DNA from: DATHGT01 sp035317605
GTDB lineage: Bacteria; Methylomirabilota; Methylomirabilia; Rokubacteriales; CSP1-6
NCBI GenBank assembly: GCA_035317605.1
Contig: DATHGT010000018.1
Location: 1 to 5,896 of the forward strand
Length of the DNA: 5,896 nt
Direction: 5' to 3'
Program-made: the position numbers and the translations under genes
Shown here: piece after piece, positions 1 to 4,430 of the stretch
How positions within the stretch are numbered: the stretch's first letter is position 1
Layout: every line of letters starts with the position of its first letter
The notes under the pieces: generated by a model
Told to the model about the DNA's origin: nothing
The model's database searches: none
The model's input: only the letters and a program-made list of their open reading frames with translations

Positions 1-3
1 CAT
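1..3 (-). CDS. start codon of a minus-strand gene leaving the window
   Basis: Only the ATG is present, read on the minus strand from position 3 to 1. It is recognised by context: a long purine-rich Shine-Dalgarno (minus-strand GGAGGAGGAG, positions 16-7) ends three bases before it, and a near-consensus promoter lies upstream at 93-120. No coding sequence is visible, so nothing can be said about the product. It lies in the same orientation as the P450 gene, 186 bases downstream of that gene's stop, and appears to have its own promoter rather than depending wholly on read-through. Confidence 0.7.
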
Positions 4-6
4 GGA

Positions 7-16
7 CTCCTCCTCC
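7..16 (-). promoter_or_regulatory. strong Shine-Dalgarno for the gene at the left edge
   Basis: The minus strand reads GGAGGAGGAG followed by TCC and ATG. An AGGAGG core sits five bases from the ATG, close to ideal, and the repeated GGA gives several overlapping anti-SD pairings. It is the strongest ribosome binding site in the window and is the main reason for calling a start codon at 3-1. Confidence 0.75.
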
Positions 17-17
17 A

Positions 18-53
18 CGTGCCGAGCACGCGTGTCGAACCTTGGGAGCGTGC
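18..53 (-). other. leader with two mutually exclusive hairpin options
   Basis: In the predicted 5' leader of the left-edge gene, GCGTGC (plus coordinates 31-26 on the minus strand) can pair with the upstream GCACGC (53-48) across a 16-base loop. Alternatively, most of it can pair with the downstream GCACG (22-18) as a 5-bp stem with a 3-base loop. The second stem ends two bases before the Shine-Dalgarno. The pairings are real in the sequence. A regulatory function is only inferred, and short GC-rich stems are common by chance in such DNA. Confidence 0.25.
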
Positions 54-92
54 GGGAACCGAGAAAAGACCGTCGTGTGAAGATTGCCGGTG

Positions 93-120
93 ATTATGCG
101 GAAACGATCGTCGTTGTCAA
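93..120 (-). promoter_or_regulatory. near-consensus sigma70-type promoter reading leftward
   Basis: On the minus strand a perfect -35 box TTGACA (120-115) is followed after a 16-base spacer by CATAAT (98-93), which matches the TATAAT -10 consensus at five of six positions. The predicted transcription start is near position 86, giving a leader of about 80 bases before the ATG at 3-1. This is the best-matching promoter in the window. It lies just past the end of the P450 gene, so the left-edge gene probably forms a separate or additionally transcribed unit. Confidence 0.65.
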
Positions 121-122
121 CG
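103..122. repeat. overlapping inverted repeats inside the leftward promoter (possible operator)
   Basis: Two dyads overlap the -35 box and spacer. One is AACGA-TCG-TCGTT (103-115), which also contains the perfect palindrome ACGATCGT (104-111). The other is CGTTG-T-CAACG (112-122), centred on the -35 region. Dyads at this position are typical of repressor operators that block RNA polymerase. The symmetry is seen directly; binding by a regulator is inference, and no regulator gene is in the window. Confidence 0.35.
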
Positions 123-189
123 CCACGGGACGTCGCGGTTCAACGTGATCCTCATATGCATCATCTACGGACGAGTGTGCACATGCCCG

Positions 190-1383
190 TCAGAAGGCCA
201 CCGGGAGGGAGGTGAGGCCGCGGAGGGTGAGGCTCTGGCGGTATTCCGGGCGGTCGGTGGCGAGGGTGAGCTTGGGGAAGCGGCGGACGAGGGCGTTGAT
301 GGCGAGCTGGCCTTCGAGGCGGGCCAGAGGGGCGCCCAGGCAGAAGTGGATGCCCATGCCGAAGGCGACGTGGCGGTTGTCGGCGCGGGCGAGGTCGAGA
401 CGGTCGGGATCGGGAAAGTGCGCGGGGTCGCGGTCGGCGGCGCCGATGAACGGCATCACCATCTCGCCCGCCTCGATCTTGTGGCCGGCGATCACGGCGT
501 CGACGCTGGGGATGCGAGCGGTGCGCTGCACGGGACCGTCGAAGCGCAGCAGCTCTTCGACGGCGCCGCCGATCATCCCCGGATTCTCACGCAGCCGGCG
601 CAACTCCGAAGGATGGCGCAGGAGGGCCAGGGTGCCGTTGCCGAGGAGGTTCACGGTCGTCTCGTGGCCGGCCACCAGCAGGAGAATGCACGTGGCCAGC
701 AGCTCGTGCTCGCTCAGCTTGTCGCCGGCCTCCTCGGCTGTGATGAGGGCCGAGAGCAAGTCCGCGCGCGGCGCGTTCCGGCGCTCGGCGATCAGCTCGC
801 GGAAATAGTCGGCCAGCGCGCGACGGGCCGTCATCGAGCGAAGCGCGACCTCCGATTGTGGTCCCAGCATGGCGGCGTCGAGCCCGCGGGCGAGATCCAG
901 GCTCCAGCCCCGGAACCGCTCGTGGTCGTCGACGGGGACGCCGAGCATCTCGCAGATGACGATGACCGGGATCGGATACGCGAAGTCCTCGATCACGTCC
1001 ATCGCGTGCCGGTCCTCGGCGCGGTCGAGCAGGCCGTCGACGATCTCCTGGATGCGCGGCCGCAACCCGTCGACCACTCGCGGGGTGAAGGCCTTGCTCA
1101 CCAGGCTGCGCAGCCGCGTGTGGTCGGGCGGATCGCGGTCCAGCATCGAGATGCCGATGCCGGCCATCGTCTCCACCCCGAGCTTCTGGGCGACGAAGGC
1201 CGCGATGGCTTCCTTGGCGAAGCGGTGATCGCGCAGCACCGCCACCACGTCCTCGTAGCGCGTGAGCACCCAGAAGCCGAGCGGGCTCTTGTGCACGGGG
1301 TCCTCGGCGCGCAGGCGGTGATACGTCGGGTACGGATCGGCCACGAACTCCGGGTCCATCGGATTGAAGAAGAACTCGCCCAT
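190..1383 (-). CDS. cytochrome P450 (bacterial class I type)
   Basis: A 397-residue soluble P450, full length for bacterial CYPs and without a membrane anchor or signal peptide. These haem-thiolate monooxygenases insert one oxygen atom into a small organic substrate. Visible landmarks are the C-helix motif DPPDHTRLR (84-92), the I-helix oxygen-activation motif AGHET (238-242), the K-helix ExxR (E277, R280), and the haem loop FGMGIHFCLG (341-350) with C348 as the axial ligand. All key residues are present, so it should be active. The ATG at 1383 is preferred over an upstream ATG at 1578 because homology-like sequence begins there and GGGGAG sits 8 bases upstream; the extension would lie wholly inside the aminotransferase gene. 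It is last of three co-oriented genes, 5 bases after the aminotransferase stop. The substrate cannot be read from the sequence. No ferredoxin or reductase gene is present, so its electron donors lie elsewhere. Confidence 0.95.
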   Translation of the reverse strand: MGEFFFNPMDPEFVADPYPTYHRLRAEDPVHKSPLGFWVLTRYEDVVAVLRDHRFAKEAIAAFVAQKLGVETMAGIGISMLDRDPPDHTRLRSLVSKAFTPRVVDGLRPRIQEIVDGLLDRAEDRHAMDVIEDFAYPIPVIVICEMLGVPVDDHERFRGWSLDLARGLDAAMLGPQSEVALRSMTARRALADYFRELIAERRNAPRADLLSALITAEEAGDKLSEHELLATCILLLVAGHETTVNLLGNGTLALLRHPSELRRLRENPGMIGGAVEELLRFDGPVQRTARIPSVDAVIAGHKIEAGEMVMPFIGAADRDPAHFPDPDRLDLARADNRHVAFGMGIHFCLGAPLARLEGQLAINALVRRFPKLTLATDRPEYRQSLTLRGLTSLPVAF

Positions 1384-1388
1384 CGATG

Positions 1389-2459
1389 TCACTCCCCGCG
1401 GCCGATCACGCTCGCGAACGCCGCCATGAATCGCTCCATGTCTGTCCGGAGGCCGATGGTCAGGCGGAAGCTCCCCCCGATCACCGGCTTGCGCGCCATG
1501 CTCCGCACCAGGATGCCGCGCGCGCGGAGCCCCTCCACCACCGCCTCGCAGTCGGCGGGCTGGCCGGCCTCCGGCCACACCAACACATAGTTACCGGCCC
1601 CGGTCGAGTGCCGCACGCCCAGGCGATCGAGCTCGCCGAGCGTCCACGCCTTGGCCGTCAGCACCTCGACGACGTAGCGGTCGACGTGGGCGCGATCGGC
1701 GAGGGCGGCTTTCCCGGCGATGACCGCGAAGGTGTTGATGTCGTAGGGACCGGTCACCCGGCGCAGGCGCTCGACGATCGACGGATGCCCCACCGCGAAG
1801 CCCAGACGCAGCGCCGCCAACCCGTGAATCTTCGACAGCGAGCGCAGCGCCACCACGTTGGGCAGGGCGAGCGCCTGGGGCACCACCGACTTCCCGGTGA
1901 ACGGCTCATACAGCTCGTCGACCACGACCAGCGTCTGGGACGCGGCCCGCGCCAAATCCACGATGATCTCGGGTTCCACCAGCGTGCCCGTGGGATTGTT
2001 CGGGTTGCAGATGAAGAAGAGCCGCGGCCCGATCTCGAGCCGCTTCTCGATCGCGGCCAGCGGAAAGCCGAGATCCTCGGGATACGGCACTTCCTCGATC
2101 GCCATCCCCTGCTGCTGGGCGCACGGCTCGTAGTAGCCGAACGTCGGCGTGGTGGTCAGAAACGTCGCGCCCTTGTCGCCGTAGGCGTCGAAGACCGCCT
2201 TGATCGCGGCGTCGACGCCGTTGAAGGCCTCGACGTGCTCCGCGGCGACTCCAAGCGTCTCGGCGAAGGCCTCGGTGAGCCCCGCGTACTCCGGATACGC
2301 GGCGTACGCTTCGGGCGGCAGCGCGCGGATCGCCTCCAGCACCCGCGGGCTGGGGCCGAGCGTGCTCTCGTTGAAGTCCAGCCGCAGCATCCCGCGGCGT
2401 CCCTCCAGCGGAGCGACGTAAGGGGTCAGCGATTCGACTTCGGGCCTGGCCTTGATCAT
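1389..2459 (-). CDS. HisC-like class I/II PLP-dependent aminotransferase
   Basis: A 356-residue fold-type I aminotransferase of the histidinol-phosphate aminotransferase (HisC) group, full length and cytosolic. It should transfer an amino group between an amino acid or amine and a keto acid through pyridoxal phosphate. Visible are LDFNEST near the N-terminus (27-33), the cofactor segment CNPNNPTG (151-158), DELY (181-184) with the pyridine-binding Asp, the Schiff-base lysine K210 in SLSKIHG, R218, and the substrate-carboxylate Arg R332 in FRLTIG. The ATG at 2459 overlaps the phosphatase stop as ATGA with no clear Shine-Dalgarno, which points to translational coupling; an upstream ATG at 2585 would read through the phosphatase gene. 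No histidine biosynthesis gene adjoins it, so hisC is not assigned. HisC-like enzymes elsewhere use aromatic amino acids or pathway-specific keto acids or aldehydes. The family call is firm, but the substrate is unknown. Confidence 0.92.
   Translation of the reverse strand: MIKARPEVESLTPYVAPLEGRRGMLRLDFNESTLGPSPRVLEAIRALPPEAYAAYPEYAGLTEAFAETLGVAAEHVEAFNGVDAAIKAVFDAYGDKGATFLTTTPTFGYYEPCAQQQGMAIEEVPYPEDLGFPLAAIEKRLEIGPRLFFICNPNNPTGTLVEPEIIVDLARAASQTLVVVDELYEPFTGKSVVPQALALPNVVALRSLSKIHGLAALRLGFAVGHPSIVERLRRVTGPYDINTFAVIAGKAALADRAHVDRYVVEVLTAKAWTLGELDRLGVRHSTGAGNYVLVWPEAGQPADCEAVVEGLRARGILVRSMARKPVIGGSFRLTIGLRTDMERFMAAFASVIGRGE
1392..1397 (-). promoter_or_regulatory. Shine-Dalgarno of the P450 gene
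   Basis: The minus strand reads GGGGAG eight bases before the ATG at 1383. It lies within the last codons of the aminotransferase gene just before its TGA. It decides the P450 start against the longer open frame that begins at 1578. Confidence 0.7.
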
Positions 2460-3307
2460 GGGCCCGGCCACGCGTCCAGCACCCCGCGCTTGGCCTTGCG
2501 CCTCTCGCCGTTGGACAGCTTGAAGTCGTGGCCGAAGGGCGCGGACTCGAACGACCCGTAGGTGGGATTCGCGATCATGATCCACTCGCGGCCCCAGCGC
2601 GGCTTGTGCGCCTCGAACATTTTCAGGCGCTCGGCCTCGCTGCCGCGATACTCGTCGACGAAGTCGCCGAAGTTGTCACCGACGTTCAGCAGGATCCGGT
2701 AGCTCTTGGCGATGTACGCGCGGCGCGTGCCCTTGGCCGACCCCCAGTCCGGCTGCTTGCGGGTCATCAGCATGGTGTCGACCGGCGCGCCCAGCGGGAA
2801 GCCGAGCTTCTCGAGGTTCTTCCGGGTCGGCGCTTCCTCTTCGGCGGTTCGGTTGGTGATGTAGAAGACCTTCACGCCCTTGCCGTCGGCGTACGTCGCG
2901 AACTCCACCGCCCCGGGAATGGCCAGCGAGCTGACGGTGTTGACGTACGCGTTCCACGTCTTGGCGTCGAACGTGGTGTCCTTGAGCGTCATCCACGCCT
3001 GGTAGCCGGAGTTGTCCAGGATCGTCTCGTCGATGTCCAGGATGACGGCCGGAGGCAACGACTGATAGGCGCCGGTCTGCTCCTTGGGGGCGGCCGTCCA
3101 CGTGGGATCGGCCAGCGCCTGATCGAGACGAACGCGCGCCAGCGCGAAGGCGGCAAGCGCGTTGGCCTTGAACTCGACCGAGCGCTGCGTCCAGAGCGCG
3201 GCGTTGAGCAGGTCGCTGGCCGGCGGATCCTGGCCCAGCGCCGGCCCGGCCAGCCCGAGCGTCGCGATCAGCACGAGGATCGCCAGCCATCGTCGCGGGG
3301 TCGTCAT
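2456..3307 (-). CDS. exported e(P4)-family acid phosphatase / 5'-nucleotidase (HAD superfamily, class C)
   Basis: A 283-residue HAD phosphatase of the class C acid phosphatase / e(P4) group, which removes phosphate from nucleoside monophosphates, including NMN, outside the inner membrane. Residues 1-25 form a Sec signal peptide (MTTPRR, a hydrophobic core, then a cleavage site near ALG-Q). HAD motif I is DIDET (91-95) with both catalytic Asp residues, followed by ILDN. Motif II is T151 in FYITNR, and motif IV is GDNFGDF (210-216) with D211 and D215. The segment around WTQRSVEFKANA (39-50) resembles the N-terminal substrate-site region of e(P4). No cysteine follows the signal peptide, so the family's usual lipid anchor is missing and the enzyme is predicted to be soluble and periplasmic. 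The start at 3307 follows GGGAGG at 8 bases; in-frame ATGs at 3334 and 3376 lack such a site. First gene of the minus-strand set, divergent from a nucleoside-type importer. Substrate is inferred from family. Confidence 0.92.
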   Translation of the reverse strand: MTTPRRWLAILVLIATLGLAGPALGQDPPASDLLNAALWTQRSVEFKANALAAFALARVRLDQALADPTWTAAPKEQTGAYQSLPPAVILDIDETILDNSGYQAWMTLKDTTFDAKTWNAYVNTVSSLAIPGAVEFATYADGKGVKVFYITNRTAEEEAPTRKNLEKLGFPLGAPVDTMLMTRKQPDWGSAKGTRRAYIAKSYRILLNVGDNFGDFVDEYRGSEAERLKMFEAHKPRWGREWIMIANPTYGSFESAPFGHDFKLSNGERRKAKRGVLDAWPGP

Positions 3308-3315
3308 GGCGCGTG

Positions 3316-3321
3316 CCTCCC
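3316..3321 (-). promoter_or_regulatory. Shine-Dalgarno of the phosphatase gene
   Basis: The minus strand reads GGGAGG with eight bases to the ATG at 3307. It selects this start over two upstream in-frame ATGs and gives a compact signal peptide. Confidence 0.75.
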
Positions 3322-3335
3322 GAGCGCGTGTCATC

Positions 3336-3347
3336 ACGATCGATCGT
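3336..3347. repeat. perfect 12-base palindrome in the divergent intergenic region
   Basis: ACGATCGATCGT reads identically on both strands. It lies about 30 bases upstream of the phosphatase ATG and overlaps TACGAT on the minus strand (3348-3343), a possible weak -10 box. Its half ACGATCG also occurs in the dyad at the leftward promoter (104-110). An operator is one explanation; GATC-rich palindromes arising by chance in GC-rich DNA is another. Confidence 0.35.
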
Positions 3348-3361
3348 ACCGCGAGTTGGAC

Positions 3362-3389
3362 GGAACCCGGCACCAACCTCGTTTATGAT
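3362..3389 (+). promoter_or_regulatory. candidate promoter for the BMP importer operon
   Basis: TATGAT at 3384-3389 matches the sigma70 -10 consensus at five of six positions and would start transcription near 3396, about 42 bases before the gene. A proper sigma70 -35 is not found: TTGGAC at 3356-3361 is weak and 22 bases away. GGAAC at 3362-3366 resembles an ECF-sigma -35 element, with TATGA about 17 bases downstream, but this is a loose match. The -10 element is the more reliable part. Confidence 0.35.
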
Positions 3390-3425
3390 CGGGGCGCCGT
3401 GATCCCCGCACTGACCGTCGTGATC

Positions 3426-3432
3426 AGGGAGG
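3426..3432 (+). promoter_or_regulatory. Shine-Dalgarno of the substrate-binding protein gene
   Basis: AGGGAGG lies 5 bases before the ATG at 3438 and 8 bases before the adjacent in-frame ATG at 3441. Either start is possible; the protein differs by one Met. Confidence 0.75.
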
Positions 3433-3437
3433 CCTCG

Positions 3438-4430
3438 ATGATGGACCCGCGAAGACTCGTCCTCGGCGCCGTCGCTCTCGCCGTGCTCGTTGTCGCCGGC
3501 CCCGCAGCGGCGCAGGAGTTCTCGCCGGCCGTCGTCTTCGACATGGGCGGCAAGTTCGACAAGTCCTTCAACGAGGCGGCGTACAACGGGGCCGAGCGCT
3601 TCAAGAAGGAGACGGGGGTCGCGTATCGCGACTTCGAGGTCACTCACGAGACCCAGCGCGAGCAGGCCCAACGCAACATGGCCCGGCGCGGCTCGCAGAT
3701 CGTGGTCGGCATCGGCTTCTCTCAGGCCTCGGCCATCGAGAAGGTGGCCAAGGAATTCCCGAACACCAAGTTCACGATCATCGACGGGGTCGTCGATCTG
3801 CCCAACGTGCAGTCGATCGTGTTCAAGGAGCACGAGGGATCGTTCCTGGTCGGCATGGCGGCGGCCATGGCCTCCAAGAGCGGCAAGATCGGGTTCGTGG
3901 GCGGCATGGACATCCCGCTGATCCGCAAGTTCGCCGTGGGCTACGAGGAGGGCGCCAAGTACGTCAATCCCAAGATCGAGATCTTCCAGAACATGACCGG
4001 CACCACGCCGGCCGCCTGGAACGATCCCACGCGTGGGGGCGAGCTGGCGCGCAGCCAGTTCGACCGCGGCGCCGACGTGGTCTACGCCGCCGCCGGTGCC
4101 ACCGGCCTCGGCGTGCTGCAGGCCGCCAAGGACAACCGCAAGCTCGCCATCGGCGTCGATTCCAACCAGAACCACCTGCAGCCCGGCACCGTGCTGACCT
4201 CGATGATCAAGCGGGTCGACCTCGCGGTGTACGACGCGCTCAAGAGCGCCAAGGACGGCACGTGGAAGCCCGGACGCCGCGCGATCGGCGTCGCCGAGAA
4301 CGGCGTCGGCTACTCGATCGATCAATACAACCGCAGCCTGATCACGCCGGACATGGAGCGCCGGCTCACCCAGGCCCGCGCCGACATCATCGCCGGCAAG
4401 ATCAAGGTCACCGACTACATGGCGAAGTAG
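3438..4430 (+). CDS. BMP/PnrA-family ABC transporter substrate-binding protein
   Basis: A 330-residue periplasmic binding protein of the basic membrane protein (BMP, PnrA/TmpC) family, whose studied members bind purine or other nucleosides for ABC import. Residues 1-25 are a Sec signal peptide with a GPAAA-Q cleavage site; there is no lipobox Cys, so it should be free in the periplasm rather than a lipoprotein. Family marks are FDMGGKFDKSFNEAAYNG (34-51) with the ligand-contacting DKSFN at 41-45, VVGIGF (89-94), IGFVGGMDIP (151-160) and the following GYEEGAKYVNP, AIGVDSNQN (237-245) with D241, and LTSMIKRVD (253-261) with K258. Length is normal for the family. ATG at 3441 is an equally possible start. 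The stop TAG shares its last base with the GTG of the ATPase gene, so the two are translationally coupled. The family is clear; the exact nucleoside, or whether the ligand is a nucleoside at all, is inferred. Confidence 0.93.
   Translation: MMDPRRLVLGAVALAVLVVAGPAAAQEFSPAVVFDMGGKFDKSFNEAAYNGAERFKKETGVAYRDFEVTHETQREQAQRNMARRGSQIVVGIGFSQASAIEKVAKEFPNTKFTIIDGVVDLPNVQSIVFKEHEGSFLVGMAAAMASKSGKIGFVGGMDIPLIRKFAVGYEEGAKYVNPKIEIFQNMTGTTPAAWNDPTRGGELARSQFDRGADVVYAAAGATGLGVLQAAKDNRKLAIGVDSNQNHLQPGTVLTSMIKRVDLAVYDALKSAKDGTWKPGRRAIGVAENGVGYSIDQYNRSLITPDMERRLTQARADIIAGKIKVTDYMAK

Noticed and set aside
58..70. T-run on the minus strand (GGTCTTTTCTC) as a terminator of the P450 operon
   Set aside because: No GC-rich stem precedes the T-run, and it lies downstream of the predicted start of the leftward promoter, inside the leader of the next gene.
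190..1578. Extended P450 N-terminus starting at 1578
   Set aside because: The first 65 residues would be an Arg/Gly-rich stretch encoded out of frame inside the aminotransferase gene; the ATG at 1383 has a proper Shine-Dalgarno and starts the family-like sequence.
145..2561. Long plus-strand open frames (145-1590, 1386-2561 and shorter ones)
   Set aside because: They lie antisense to the P450 and aminotransferase genes, have low-complexity Arg/Gly/Ala/Val/His-rich products with no recognisable motif, and are explained by high GC content suppressing stop codons.
2456..3307. Histidinol-phosphate phosphatase working with the HisC-like enzyme
   Set aside because: The phosphatase has a signal peptide and e(P4)-type motifs (DIDETILDN and GDNFGDF), so it is exported and cannot readily share a cytoplasmic histidine pathway step; no other his gene is present.
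3376..3437. Nucleoside or purine riboswitch in the importer leader
   Set aside because: The predicted leader is only about 42 bases, too short for a known purine-type aptamer, and no conserved junction sequence is seen; only a 5-bp stem (3390-3394 with 3404-3408) is present.
2676..4325. 549-codon minus-strand open frame
   Set aside because: It runs antisense through the binding-protein gene and out of frame through the phosphatase gene; the product is a composition artefact without family motifs.
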